Shown piece by piece: positions 1 through 8,287 of a DNA stretch of 64,000 nucleotides. The stretch lies in NCBI RefSeq assembly GCF_014650995.1, contig NZ_BMWA01000001.1, positions 124,001 to 188,000 of the forward strand, written 5' to 3'. The translations under genes were made by a program, and so were the position numbers. The notes below the pieces were generated by a model. That model was not told the DNA's origin, made no database searches, and saw only the letters and a list, made by a program, of their open reading frames with translations. The stretch's first letter is position 1. Every line of letters begins with the position of its first letter. The DNA comes from Streptomyces viridiviolaceus (GTDB lineage Bacteria; Actinomycetota; Actinomycetes; Streptomycetales; Streptomycetaceae).

Positions 1-528
1 AAGGACCCGCTCGGCGCGCTGGCCCAGCGCCGGATCACCGACCTGTACGCGGTCGAGCACCCCATGGAGGTGCTGCAGGCCCGGGTCCGCTCCTACGCGC
101 CCGGCGACACCGACCTCGCCTGGACCCGGCTGACGCTGTGGCGCTCGATGCTGGCCGCGGCGCTGGACCAGGCCCGGGTGCCGGTGATCTCGGCGGCCGT
201 GGAGGCCGAGGCCGACAACCCGGCCGCCGAACTGCTGGCACGCTGGCTGGAGGCCAGGCTGGACGTGCGCGTCGACCGCGTGGTCACCGACGGCCCGGTC
301 ATCACCGCCGTCCGTCTCGGCACCGCGAACGGCGAGATCGTCATCGACCGTCCGGAAGGCCCGCTCGCCACGCTCACCCTGCCCGGCCAGCCCCCGCGCT
401 CCCTCGCGCTGAAGGTCCGTCCCACCTCCGAACTCATCGCCGAGGAGCTCAGGCGCCTCGACGCGGACGAGATGTACGCCATCGCCCTGCGCGGCGAGGC
501 CACCAAGGAGACCCCCGTCCATGTCTGA
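1..528 (+). CDS. opcA: Glucose-6-phosphate dehydrogenase assembly protein OpcA, C-terminal part
   Basis: This frame is open from the first base of the window, so the gene starts to the left and about 175 C-terminal residues are visible. OpcA is needed for assembly and full activity of glucose-6-phosphate dehydrogenase (Zwf) in the oxidative pentose phosphate pathway. The family call rests on the [12 protein letters not shown] segment at the window edge and on the gene order: opcA normally follows zwf and here directly precedes pgi and gnd. The stop overlaps the pgi start by 8 bases, which indicates translational coupling in one operon. Nothing looks damaged. Confidence is high because context and sequence agree. 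Confidence 0.9.
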   Translation, partial: KDPLGALAQRRITDLYAVEHPMEVLQARVRSYAPGDTDLAWTRLTLWRSMLAAALDQARVPVISAAVEAEADNPAAELLARWLEARLDVRVDRVVTDGPVITAVRLGTANGEIVIDRPEGPLATLTLPGQPPRSLALKVRPTSELIAEELRRLDADEMYAIALRGEATKETPVHV

Positions 529-2173
529 CTCACCCAAGCTCACCCGGCGGCCGGAGTGGACCGCCCTGGAGGACCACCGCGCGGGCGCGCTGCTGCACCC
601 GGACCTGCGCGAGTTGTTCGCCGCGGACCCGGGACGGGCGGAGCGGTACGTCGTGCGCGTCGGTGACCTGCGCATCGACTACTCCAAGAACCTGGTCACC
701 GACGAGACGCTGGCCCTGCTCCAGGAGCTCGCCACCGCCACCGGCGTGTTCGGGCTGCGGGACGCCATGTTCCGCGGCGAGAAGATCAACGTCACCGAGG
801 ACCGGGCCGTGCTGCACACCGCGCTGCGCGCCCCGCGGGACGCGGTGATCGAGGTCGACGGGGAGAACGTGGTCCCCAAGGTGCACGCCGTGCTCGACAA
901 GATGACCGACTTCGCCGAGCGGGTCCGCTCCGGTGAGTGGACCGGCCACACCGGCAAGCGCATCCGCAACGTCGTCAACATCGGCATCGGCGGCTCCGAC
1001 CTCGGCCCCGCCATGGCCTACGAGGCGCTGCGCGCCTATTCGGACCGCGCGCTCACGTTCCGCTTCGTGTCGAACGTGGACGGCGCCGACCTGCACGAGG
1101 CGGTCCGGGACCTGGACCCGGCGGAGACCCTGTTCATCGTCGCGTCCAAGACGTTCACCACGATCGAGACGATCACGAACGCCACCTCGGCCCGCTCCTG
1201 GCTGCTGGCCGGCCTGGACGGCGCCGACAAGGCGGTCGCGAAGCACTTCGTCGCCCTGTCGACGAACGCCGGGAAGGTCGCCGAGTTCGGCATCGACGTC
1301 GACAACATGTTCGAGTTCTGGGACTGGGTCGGCGGCCGCTACTCCTACGACTCGGCGATCGGCCTCTCCCTGATGATCGCCATCGGCCCGGACCGCTTCC
1401 GGGAGATGCTCGACGGCTTCCGCATCGTCGACGAGCACTTCCGCAACGCCCCGGCCGAGGCCAACGCCCCGCTGCTCCTGGGGCTGCTGGGGATCTGGTA
1501 CGGCAACTTCTTCGGCGCCCAGTCCCACGCGGTGCTCCCGTACAGCCACTACCTGTCGAAGTTCACGGCGTACCTGCAGCAGCTCGACATGGAGTCCAAC
1601 GGCAAGTCCACCGACCGCGACGGCAAGCCGGTGGAGTGGCAGACCGGGCCGGTGGTGTGGGGCACGCCCGGCACCAACGGGCAGCACGCCTACTACCAGC
1701 TGATCCACCAGGGCACCAAGCTGATCCCCGCGGACCTGATCGGCTTCGCCCGGCCCGTCGCCGAGCTGAACGAGGAACTCAAGGCCCAGCACGACCTGCT
1801 GATGGCCAACCTGTTCGCCCAGGGGCAGGCCCTGGCCTTCGGCAAGACCGCCGCGGAGGTCCGCGCGGAGGGCGTGCCCGAGGAGCAGGTGCCGCACCGC
1901 ACCTTCCAGGGCAACCACCCCACCACGACGATCCTGGCCACCGAGCTGACGCCGTCGGTCCTCGGGCAGCTCATCGCGCTGTACGAGCACAAGGTGTTCG
2001 TCCAGGGCGCCGTCTGGAACATCGACTCCTTCGACCAGTGGGGCGTCGAACTCGGCAAGGTGCTGGCCAAGCGCGTCGAACCCGCCCTGACCGAGGGCGC
2101 CCGGGTGCCCGGCCTCGACCCGTCCACGGCCGCGCTGGTGGCCGCCTACCGCGAACTGAAGGAAGTGCACTGA
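521..2173 (+). CDS. pgi: Glucose-6-phosphate isomerase
   Basis: The 550-residue cytosolic enzyme interconverts glucose 6-phosphate and fructose 6-phosphate and so links glycolysis to the pentose phosphate pathway. Both family signatures are visible: the segment [19 protein letters not shown] and, near the C-terminus, [13 protein letters not shown]. Length is normal for the large bacterial isomerase. The ATG lies inside the 3' end of opcA (8-base overlap) and the stop is one base away from the gnd start, so opcA, pgi and gnd are almost certainly co-transcribed. Association with opcA and gnd suggests a role in cycling fructose 6-phosphate back for NADPH production. Streptomycetes often carry a second pgi elsewhere; that cannot be tested here. 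Confidence 0.97.
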   Translation: MSDSPKLTRRPEWTALEDHRAGALLHPDLRELFAADPGRAERYVVRVGDLRIDYSKNLVTDETLALLQELATATGVFGLRDAMFRGEKINVTEDRAVLHTALRAPRDAVIEVDGENVVPKVHAVLDKMTDFAERVRSGEWTGHTGKRIRNVVNIGIGGSDLGPAMAYEALRAYSDRALTFRFVSNVDGADLHEAVRDLDPAETLFIVASKTFTTIETITNATSARSWLLAGLDGADKAVAKHFVALSTNAGKVAEFGIDVDNMFEFWDWVGGRYSYDSAIGLSLMIAIGPDRFREMLDGFRIVDEHFRNAPAEANAPLLLGLLGIWYGNFFGAQSHAVLPYSHYLSKFTAYLQQLDMESNGKSTDRDGKPVEWQTGPVVWGTPGTNGQHAYYQLIHQGTKLIPADLIGFARPVAELNEELKAQHDLLMANLFAQGQALAFGKTAAEVRAEGVPEEQVPHRTFQGNHPTTTILATELTPSVLGQLIALYEHKVFVQGAVWNIDSFDQWGVELGKVLAKRVEPALTEGARVPGLDPSTAALVAAYRELKEVH

Positions 2174-2174
2174 C

Positions 2175-3056
2175 ATGCAGATCGGTCTTGTTGGTCTCGG
2201 CAAGATGGGCGGCAACATGCGCGAGCGGCTGCGCAACGCCGGCCACGAGGTCGTCGGGTACGACACCAATCCAGAACTCTCCGACGTCAAGAATCTGGTC
2301 GAGCTCGCCGACCGGCTCGCCGCGCCGCGCGCGGTCTGGGTGATGGTCCCCGCCGGTTCCGCCACGCAGCGCGTCATCGACCAGCTGGCGAGCGTGCTCA
2401 AGCCCGGCGACGTCGTCATCGACGGCGGCAACTCCCGCTGGACGGACGACGAGAAGCACGCCGAGGAGCTGGGCAAGCGCGGCATCGGCTTCGTCGACGC
2501 CGGCGTCTCCGGCGGCGTGTGGGGCCTGGAGCACGGCTACGCGCTGATGGTCGGCGGCGAGCAGGAGCACGTCGAGCGCCTCAAGCCGGTCTTCGACGCG
2601 CTCAAGCCCGAGGGCCCGTACGGCTTCGTCCACGCGGGCAAGGTCGGCGCCGGGCACTTCTCCAAGATGGTCCACAACGGCATCGAGTACGCCATGATGC
2701 AGGCGTACGCCGAGGGCTGGGAGCTGCTGGAGAAGGTCGACTCCGTGGACAACGTCCGCGAGGTCTTCCGCTCCTGGCAGCAGGGCACCGTCATCCGCTC
2801 CTGGCTCCTCGACCTCGCCGTCAACGCCCTCGACGAGGACCAGCACCTGGACAAGCTCCGCGGCTACGCCGAGGACTCCGGCGAGGGCCGCTGGACCGTC
2901 GAGGCGGCCATCGACAACGCCGTCCCGCTGCCCGCGATCACCGCGTCGCTGTTCGCGCGGTTCGCGTCCCGGCAGGACGACTCCCCGCAGATGAAGATGA
3001 TCGCCGCGCTGCGCAACCAGTTCGGCGGCCACGCGGTGGAGGCGGCGAAGAAGTAG
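2175..3056 (+). CDS. gnd: 6-phosphogluconate dehydrogenase, decarboxylating, short type
   Basis: Oxidatively decarboxylates 6-phosphogluconate to ribulose 5-phosphate with production of NAD(P)H. The N-terminal Rossmann loop GLVGLGKMGGNM is at residues 4-15. The substrate-binding segment GNSRWTDDEKH and the catalytic-lysine segment KVGAGHFSKMVHNGIEY follow. At 293 residues it belongs to the short GntZ/YqeC-like class rather than the ~470-residue Gnd of enterobacteria. The ATG follows the pgi stop by one base. It is the last gene of the opcA-pgi-gnd operon and is followed by a strong hairpin. Cofactor preference cannot be read with certainty. Confidence 0.95.
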   Translation: MQIGLVGLGKMGGNMRERLRNAGHEVVGYDTNPELSDVKNLVELADRLAAPRAVWVMVPAGSATQRVIDQLASVLKPGDVVIDGGNSRWTDDEKHAEELGKRGIGFVDAGVSGGVWGLEHGYALMVGGEQEHVERLKPVFDALKPEGPYGFVHAGKVGAGHFSKMVHNGIEYAMMQAYAEGWELLEKVDSVDNVREVFRSWQQGTVIRSWLLDLAVNALDEDQHLDKLRGYAEDSGEGRWTVEAAIDNAVPLPAITASLFARFASRQDDSPQMKMIAALRNQFGGHAVEAAKK

Positions 3057-3068
3057 CCCCCAGCTCCT

Positions 3069-3114
3069 CGTCAACGCCCCCGCTCGGCACACGTGTCGAG
3101 CGGGGGCGTTGACG
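3069..3114. terminator. Perfect 18-bp hairpin after gnd
   Basis: The 5' arm (3069-3086) pairs perfectly with the 3' arm (3097-3114) across a 10-base loop that itself contains the palindrome ACACGTGT. The stem is GC-rich and there is no clear U-tract, as is common for Streptomyces terminators. It sits 13 bases after the gnd stop and likely ends the opcA-pgi-gnd transcript. It also argues against starting the next gene at GTG 3093, which lies inside the hairpin. Confidence 0.85.
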
Positions 3115-3146
3115 TGACCGGCCGGTCCGGGTCAGAGTCCCACGCG

Positions 3147-4610
3147 ATGGAGATCAACGATCTGACACCGGCCGAGGCGCGGGTGTGGCGGGCCTTCCCC
3201 CGCGGCGAGGCCGTGGACTTCCGGACCGCCGCCGACGACGATCCGGCGCTCGGCGACGCCTGGGGACCCGAGCGCACCGTACGGGCCGAGGTGCTGCGGG
3301 CCCTGCTGCTCACGGCGCCGCGGGTGGAGGGCGAGGTCGGCGGCCTGAAGCTCGCGGGCGCCCGGATCACCGGCGTGCTGGACCTGCGGTACGCGACGGT
3401 CGACGCGTCCGTCCGGCTCAGCGACTCCCACTTCGGCGACGTGCCCAACCTCTACGGCGCCCGGCTGCGCCAGCTCAACCTGACCGGGTCCGTGCTGCCC
3501 GGGCTGACCTCGGCGACCGTCCACGTCGAGGGCGTGCTGCGGATGACGCGCTGCCGGTTCCGGGGGCCGGTCCGGCTCGGCGGGGCGAAGATCGCCGGAG
3601 CGCTGTTCGCCGACCGGGCCGAGTTCGCCTCCCCGGACGGCACCGAGCCCGCACTGCAGCTCAACCACGCCGTGGTGGAGGACGACCTCTCGGCGCCGGG
3701 GATGCGGGCACGGGGCGAGGTACGGCTCAACGGGGCGCGGATCACCGGGTCGGTCGACCTCAACGAGGCGCGGTTCGACCGGCCGGACGGGACCGCCTTG
3801 AACGCGGAGACGCTCGGCGCCGGGGCCGAGGTACTGCTGCGGAACGGCGAGGTCCACGGCCGGCTGGAACTGCGCGGCGCGCGCATAGCGGGCCGGCTGG
3901 ACCTGTCGCACTCCCGGCTGCGGAACCCCGGCGGCACCGCGCTGCGTGCCAGCAGTTGTGTGATCGGCGAGCTGTGGCTGCGTCAGGGCCCCGCGGTGCA
4001 GGGCACCCTGAATCTGCGCCGCAGCCAGATCGAGGTGCTCTTCTGCGAGCCGGAGGTGCTGCCGCGGGAGGTGCGGCTGAGCGATCTCACCTACACCTCG
4101 CTCATACCGCACGAGCCCGCCGGGCGCCGCCTGCCCATGCTGGAACAGGCCGATGGTGCGTACCTGCCCTTCGCCTACGAGCAGTTGACGCAGTCCTACC
4201 GCCGCGTCGGCGACGACGACGCCGCCCGCCTGGTCCAGCTCGCCAAACAGCGCCGGCACCGCCGCACCCTGCCCTGGTACGCCCGCGCCTGGGGACACCT
4301 GCAGGACGCCACCGTGGGCTACGGCTTCCGCCCGCTGCGCGCCTGCGGCTGGCTGCTGTCGCTGCTCGCGGTCGGCTCGGTCGTCTACGGACTGCGCCAT
4401 CCGCCGGCGCTCAAGCCGGCCGAGTCACCGGAGTTCAACCCGGTGTTCTACACACTGGACCTGCTGCTGCCGGTGATCTCCTTCGGGCAGGAGAACGCCT
4501 TCGCGCCGCAGGGCTGGTACCAGACGCTGGCCTACGCCTTGGTCATCACGGGCTGGATCCTGGCCACCACGGTGGTCGCCGGCGTCACCCGCACCGTCAG
4601 CCGCCAGTGA
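3147..4610 (+). CDS. Membrane protein with pentapeptide-like repeats
   Basis: This is a 487-residue protein of unknown function. Residues about 60-300 are a run of short repeats of the pentapeptide/bactofilin type (LAGARITGVLDL, LGGAKIAGALFA, LRGARIAGRLDL), which predicts a right-handed beta-solenoid. The C-terminal third has a transmembrane segment near CGWLLSLLAVGSVVYGL and two more near the end, with LLPVISFGQENAF between them. Orthologues are often labelled membrane-associated oxidoreductase, but I see no cofactor-binding motif that supports this. The ATG at 3147 is preferred over GTG 3093 because the latter is inside the terminator hairpin. The gene converges on quiC and overlaps it by 14 bases. 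Confidence 0.75.
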   Translation: MEINDLTPAEARVWRAFPRGEAVDFRTAADDDPALGDAWGPERTVRAEVLRALLLTAPRVEGEVGGLKLAGARITGVLDLRYATVDASVRLSDSHFGDVPNLYGARLRQLNLTGSVLPGLTSATVHVEGVLRMTRCRFRGPVRLGGAKIAGALFADRAEFASPDGTEPALQLNHAVVEDDLSAPGMRARGEVRLNGARITGSVDLNEARFDRPDGTALNAETLGAGAEVLLRNGEVHGRLELRGARIAGRLDLSHSRLRNPGGTALRASSCVIGELWLRQGPAVQGTLNLRRSQIEVLFCEPEVLPREVRLSDLTYTSLIPHEPAGRRLPMLEQADGAYLPFAYEQLTQSYRRVGDDDAARLVQLAKQRRHRRTLPWYARAWGHLQDATVGYGFRPLRACGWLLSLLAVGSVVYGLRHPPALKPAESPEFNPVFYTLDLLLPVISFGQENAFAPQGWYQTLAYALVITGWILATTVVAGVTRTVSRQ

Positions 4611-6393
4611 ACCCACGTACCGCGTGCTGGGCGGCCAGGCGCACGGGGGCGTTCGCCGCCCCGTAGCCGCGGTAGCCGCCGTCGCGCTGGAGGAGTTCGA
4701 GGAAGACACGGCCGACCGTGCGGGTGTAGCAGTGCCGGAACTCGCCGTGCGCGTCCCGGTCGTAGAGGATGCCCAGCTCCCGGTAGGTCTCCAGCTCGCC
4801 GTCGGCGAACTCGTAGCGGGCCGCGAGGTCGTCGTAGTAGTTCGCTGGGATGGGCAGCAGCCGGCCGCCGGCGGCACGGAAGCGTCGGGCCGCGGCGACC
4901 ACGTCGTCGGTGGCCAGCGCGATGTGCTGGGCGTGCGCGGTGTCGTCGGTCGGGGCCGCCCCGACGGTGAGGACGATCCGGACGCTGCCGTCGTCGTTGG
5001 TGACCGCGCGGCTGCGCAGCAGGCCGTAGGGGTCGGCGACGTCCACGCTCTCCTGGGCGCGCAGGCCGAGGACGCTGCGGTGGAAGAGCGCCGCCTCGTC
5101 GAACTGGTGCCAGGGCTGGGCGAGGGAGAGGTGGTCGACGCGCCAGCCGTCCCCGGCTCCGGAAGCGGTTCCGGTGTCCTCGAAGTCGGCGCGCCAGTCG
5201 GGCAGTCGGTCGTCACGAGTGGCGCAGAAGAACAGTTCGGTGCCGTCCGGGGCGGCGACCGCCTCCAGCGGGGCGTCCTCGGGCGCGCGGCGGCGCGGCA
5301 GCACCGGGGCCAGCAGGGCCTCGGCGCGGCTGGCGGCGCCCGCGGGGTCGGGCGACTCCAGGCCGACGGCGGCGAGCCGGGTGCCGTCGCGGCGTTCGGC
5401 CGGTCCCGTGTTCAGCAGGACGCGGGCCTCGCCCCGCTGCCACAGGTCGACGGGTTTGCCGCGGTGCCGTGCGGTGCGGGTGAAGCCAAGGGCGTCGAGG
5501 AGGGCGGTGACGGGTTCGGCGTCGGGCGTGACCAGTTCGGCGAAGGCGATGCCGGTGGGGACGACGGGGGCGGGCGGCGCGGTGAGGCCCACCGCTTCCT
5601 GGAGCACGCGCAGCGAGCGCTGGGCGTCCACGGCCGTGGGGCCGGCCTCGGACTGGCGGAAGACGTCGTTGAAGACCTCCAGGGAGAGCGGGCCGTCGTA
5701 GCCGGTGCGCAGGACGTGCCGCAGCAGCCCGGCCACGTCGAAGCCGCCCTGGCCGGGGAAGCAGCGGTAGTGGCGGCTCCACTGCAGGACGTCCATCGCG
5801 GGCAGCGGGGCGTCGGCGAGCTGGAGGAAGAAGATCTTCTCGCCGGGGATGTCCTCGATGCCCTTGGGGTCACTGCCGCGGGAGAGGATGTGGAAGCTGT
5901 CCAGGCAGGTGCCGAGCGCCCGGTGGCCGGCGGTCTCGACGATGCGCCAGGCGTGGTCGTAGGTGCTGACGTGACGGCCCCAGGCGAGCGCTTCGTAGGC
6001 GACGCGGATGCCGGACTCCCCGGCCAGGTCGGCCAGCGCGCTCAGCTGCTCGGCGGCGAGGGCGTCGTCGTCCACGGCGAGCGGGGAGACGCTGGAGCAC
6101 ACCAGGACGGTGTCGGCGCCGAGCCTGCGCATCAGCTCGAACTTGTGCCGGGCGCGCCGCAGGGCGCGGGCGAACTCCTCCGGGGGCAGCGCCTCGACGT
6201 CCCGCATCGGCTGGTAGAGATCGACGGTCAGGCCGAGGTCGGCGCAGCGGGCGCGGATCTCCTCGGGCGGCAGGGGGCTGGCCAGCAGGTCGTTCTCGAA
6301 GATCTCCACGCCGTCGAAGCCGGCCCGGGAGGCGGCCGTGAGCTTCTCGGTGAGGGATCCGCTGAGGGAGACGGTGGCGATGGACGTCCGCAC
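4597..6393 (-). CDS. quiC: 3-dehydroshikimate dehydratase, two-domain (TIM barrel plus VOC)
   Basis: Predicted to dehydrate 3-dehydroshikimate to protocatechuate in quinate/shikimate catabolism. Residues 1-280 form an AP-endonuclease-2-like TIM barrel. The divalent-metal ligands known for this family are visible as E134, D165, Q191 and E239 (contexts VAYEALAW, CLDSFHI, FLQLAD, SLEVFND). Residues about 295-598 are a pair of glyoxalase/HPPD-like modules with a H-H-E triad (VDHLSL, AQHIAL, FLELLQR). The 598-residue length fits the bidomain QuiC type. It is 22 bases downstream of the dehydrogenase gene on the same strand, so the two are probably one operon. The alternative name, 4-hydroxyphenylpyruvate dioxygenase, would describe only the C-terminal domain. 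Confidence 0.9.
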   Translation of the reverse strand: MRTSIATVSLSGSLTEKLTAASRAGFDGVEIFENDLLASPLPPEEIRARCADLGLTVDLYQPMRDVEALPPEEFARALRRARHKFELMRRLGADTVLVCSSVSPLAVDDDALAAEQLSALADLAGESGIRVAYEALAWGRHVSTYDHAWRIVETAGHRALGTCLDSFHILSRGSDPKGIEDIPGEKIFFLQLADAPLPAMDVLQWSRHYRCFPGQGGFDVAGLLRHVLRTGYDGPLSLEVFNDVFRQSEAGPTAVDAQRSLRVLQEAVGLTAPPAPVVPTGIAFAELVTPDAEPVTALLDALGFTRTARHRGKPVDLWQRGEARVLLNTGPAERRDGTRLAAVGLESPDPAGAASRAEALLAPVLPRRRAPEDAPLEAVAAPDGTELFFCATRDDRLPDWRADFEDTGTASGAGDGWRVDHLSLAQPWHQFDEAALFHRSVLGLRAQESVDVADPYGLLRSRAVTNDDGSVRIVLTVGAAPTDDTAHAQHIALATDDVVAAARRFRAAGGRLLPIPANYYDDLAARYEFADGELETYRELGILYDRDAHGEFRHCYTRTVGRVFLELLQRDGGYRGYGAANAPVRLAAQHAVRGFTGG

Positions 6394-6415
6394 GTCGGTA
6401 CCTCTCTTCTGTTTC

Positions 6416-7294
6416 CTATGTGCCGGCCGCCACGGCGCCCGCCAGGTCGGCGATGTCCGCGAGCATCCGCGCGCTGTCGGGTTCCCGCCCGGTGAACAGG
6501 CGGAACGCGTCCACGGCCTGGAAGACGGCCATGCCGCCGCCGTCGAGGACGGCGCAGCCCAGCGCGCGGGCGGCGCGCAGCAGCTCCGTCTCCAGCGGGC
6601 GGTAGACCACCTCGGCGACCCACAGTCCCGGGTGGAGCAGGCCGGCAGGCAGGGGCAGCCCGGGGTGGGCGGCCATGCCGGTGGGCGTGGCGTGCACGAT
6701 GCCGTCGGCCGTCCCCAGCAGCTCCGCCAGCCGGTCGGGGGTCGCGGAGGAGGCCCGGCCCTCGCCGAAGTGCCGGCCGAGGGAGGCGGCGAGGTCGGCG
6801 GCCCGCTCGGGCACCGCGTCGACGACGGTGACCCGCCCGGCGCCCAGGGTGAGCATGGCGTGCGCGACGGCCGCGCCCGCTCCGCCGGCCCCGAGCTGCA
6901 CGACCCGCTCCAGGGGCACGTCGGGCAGCCCGCGGGCGAAGGAGGCGGCGAAGCCGGTGACGTCGGTGTTGTGGCCGGTCGCCCGGCCGTCGTCGTCGAA
7001 GACGACGGTGTTGACCGCGCCGAGCGCCTCGGCCTGCGGGGAGAGCGCGTCGAGGTGTTCGATGACGAGCTGCTTGCAGGGGTGGGTGATGTTCAGCCCG
7101 TCGAAGCCCAGGTCGCGGGCGGCGCGCAGCAGGTCGCCCACCGCCTCGGGCGGGACGCCGAGGGTGTCGATGTCGATCAGCCGGTACAGGTAGCGCAGAC
7201 CCTGGCGGTCGGCCTCCCGCTCGTGCAGGGCCGGGGTGAGCGACGGGCCGATGCCGGAACCGATGAGTCCGACGAGATACGAGTCCTTGGCCAC
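6416..7294 (-). CDS. Quinate/shikimate dehydrogenase (AroE family), probably NAD-dependent and catabolic
   Basis: The 292-residue AroE-family enzyme oxidises shikimate or quinate to the 3-dehydro acids. The substrate pocket SLTP is at residues 18-21, the catalytic pair is K74 (NITHPCKQ) and D111 (GHNTDVTGF), and the dinucleotide loop GAGGAG is at about 135-140. The second beta strand ends in VVDA with an acidic D159, where NADP enzymes have an Asn-Arg-Thr type motif. This suggests NAD use and a catabolic rather than biosynthetic role. It is the first gene of the leftward pair with quiC and shares an intergenic region and an operator-like palindrome with the divergent TetR gene. Confidence 0.9.
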   Translation of the reverse strand: MAKDSYLVGLIGSGIGPSLTPALHEREADRQGLRYLYRLIDIDTLGVPPEAVGDLLRAARDLGFDGLNITHPCKQLVIEHLDALSPQAEALGAVNTVVFDDDGRATGHNTDVTGFAASFARGLPDVPLERVVQLGAGGAGAAVAHAMLTLGAGRVTVVDAVPERAADLAASLGRHFGEGRASSATPDRLAELLGTADGIVHATPTGMAAHPGLPLPAGLLHPGLWVAEVVYRPLETELLRAARALGCAVLDGGGMAVFQAVDAFRLFTGREPDSARMLADIADLAGAVAAGT

Positions 7295-7327
7295 CTGGAC
7301 CTCCTGAGCGGCTCACGCCTGAGAGTT

Positions 7328-7347
7328 AATGTACGAACCAGTACGTT
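7328..7347. promoter_or_regulatory. TetR-type operator candidate between dehydrogenase and regulator genes
   Basis: The sequence AATGTACGAACCAGTACGTT is an inverted repeat with GTAC half-cores separated by six bases and outer AA/TT matches. It lies 34 bases upstream of the leftward dehydrogenase start and 112 bases upstream of the divergent TetR gene, a usual position for autorepression plus operon control. The effector (quinate, shikimate or protocatechuate) is inference. Confidence 0.6.
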
Positions 7348-7459
7348 AGTCATAGCAGCCAGGTGAGGGACAGGGGAAGACCTGACCGTCCCCCGACCGG
7401 CCCGCCGAGCGGGCTTCTACAATCACCGCACTGGCCCACGCCCCAGCCGAAGGAACCCG

Positions 7460-8125
7460 ATGACCAGCGTCGACGAACCGGCACGACCGAACGGGCGCAT
7501 CCGCGACGCCGCCCGCACCCAGGCCGAGATCCTCGACGTGGCCACGCGGGAGTTCGCCCGGGCCGGCTACGACGGGGCCCGTGTCGACGAGATCGCCGCC
7601 CGCACCCGCACCACCAAGCGGATGATCTACTACTACTTCGGCGGCAAGGAACAGCTGTTCACGGCCGTCCTGGAGCGGGCCTACGGCGTGATCCGCGAGG
7701 CCGAGCAGCGCCTCGACGTCGAGCACCTGGACCCGGTGGCCGCCATCCGGCGCCTGGCGGAGCTGACCTTCGACCACCACGAGCAGCACCCGGACTTCAT
7801 CCGCCTGGTCAGCATCGAGAACATCCACGGAGCCGAGCACATCGCCGCATCGGAACGGCTGGGGAAGATCGGCTCGCCGGCACTGGACGTGATCCGCCGG
7901 ATCCTGGCGGCGGGTCAGGAGTCGGGCCTGTTCACGGCCGACGTGGACGCCGTCGACCTGCACGCGATGATCAGCTCCTTCTGCTTCTTCCGGGTCGCCA
8001 ACCGGCACACCTTCGGCGCCCTCTTCGGCCGCGACCTGGTCGCACCCGACCAGCGCGAGCACTACCGCGCCATGCTGGGCGACATGGTGATCGCCTACCT
8101 CACCGCGGAGCGTGCCGCGGACTGA
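7460..8125 (+). CDS. TetR-family repressor of the quinate/shikimate locus
   Basis: The 221-residue regulator has an N-terminal TetR helix-turn-helix at about residues 18-64. The canonical tail of that domain, TTKRMIYYYFGGKEQLF, is easy to see. The C-terminal part is a ligand-binding helical bundle with no close match I can name. It is transcribed divergently from the dehydrogenase-quiC pair and points toward the MFS symporter, which makes it the likely local regulator. The ATG at 7460 places the HTH at the expected distance from the N-terminus. The ligand is unknown; quinate, shikimate or a ring product would fit the context. Confidence 0.85.
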   Translation: MTSVDEPARPNGRIRDAARTQAEILDVATREFARAGYDGARVDEIAARTRTTKRMIYYYFGGKEQLFTAVLERAYGVIREAEQRLDVEHLDPVAAIRRLAELTFDHHEQHPDFIRLVSIENIHGAEHIAASERLGKIGSPALDVIRRILAAGQESGLFTADVDAVDLHAMISSFCFFRVANRHTFGALFGRDLVAPDQREHYRAMLGDMVIAYLTAERAAD

Positions 8126-8198
8126 CCGCGGCGACTTCCGTACGTCACCACCCATTGACACGCGCGACACGTCGGCGCAACATCCCTACCCACCGCGA

Positions 8199-8222
8199 CT
8201 AACTATCCAGTGGGTTAATTAG
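8199..8222. promoter_or_regulatory. Weak operator-like palindrome before the MFS gene
   Basis: The core AACTATCCAGTGGGTT (8201-8216) is an imperfect inverted repeat of the form AAC-N3-C-N2-G-N3-GTT, flanked by CTAAC on the left and TTAATTAG on the right. It shares the ACTAAC and TTAA edges with the stronger palindrome at 7328-7347, so it could be a second site for the same TetR protein. The match is partial and the call is tentative. Confidence 0.35.
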
Positions 8223-8287
8223 CCGATCGGCACTTCTCCCCTCCGCTCACTCCGCCTACGGTGGAGTCCCCCCGAAGGAGCAACGCC

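Noticed and set aside
3093..3146. Earlier GTG start for the pentapeptide-repeat membrane protein
   Set aside because: It lies inside the perfect terminator hairpin and encodes no family sequence; ATG 3147 is preferred.
4624..6495. Long plus-strand open frame opposite quiC
   Set aside because: It is antisense to a gene with fully conserved metal ligands and its translation has no recognisable domain.
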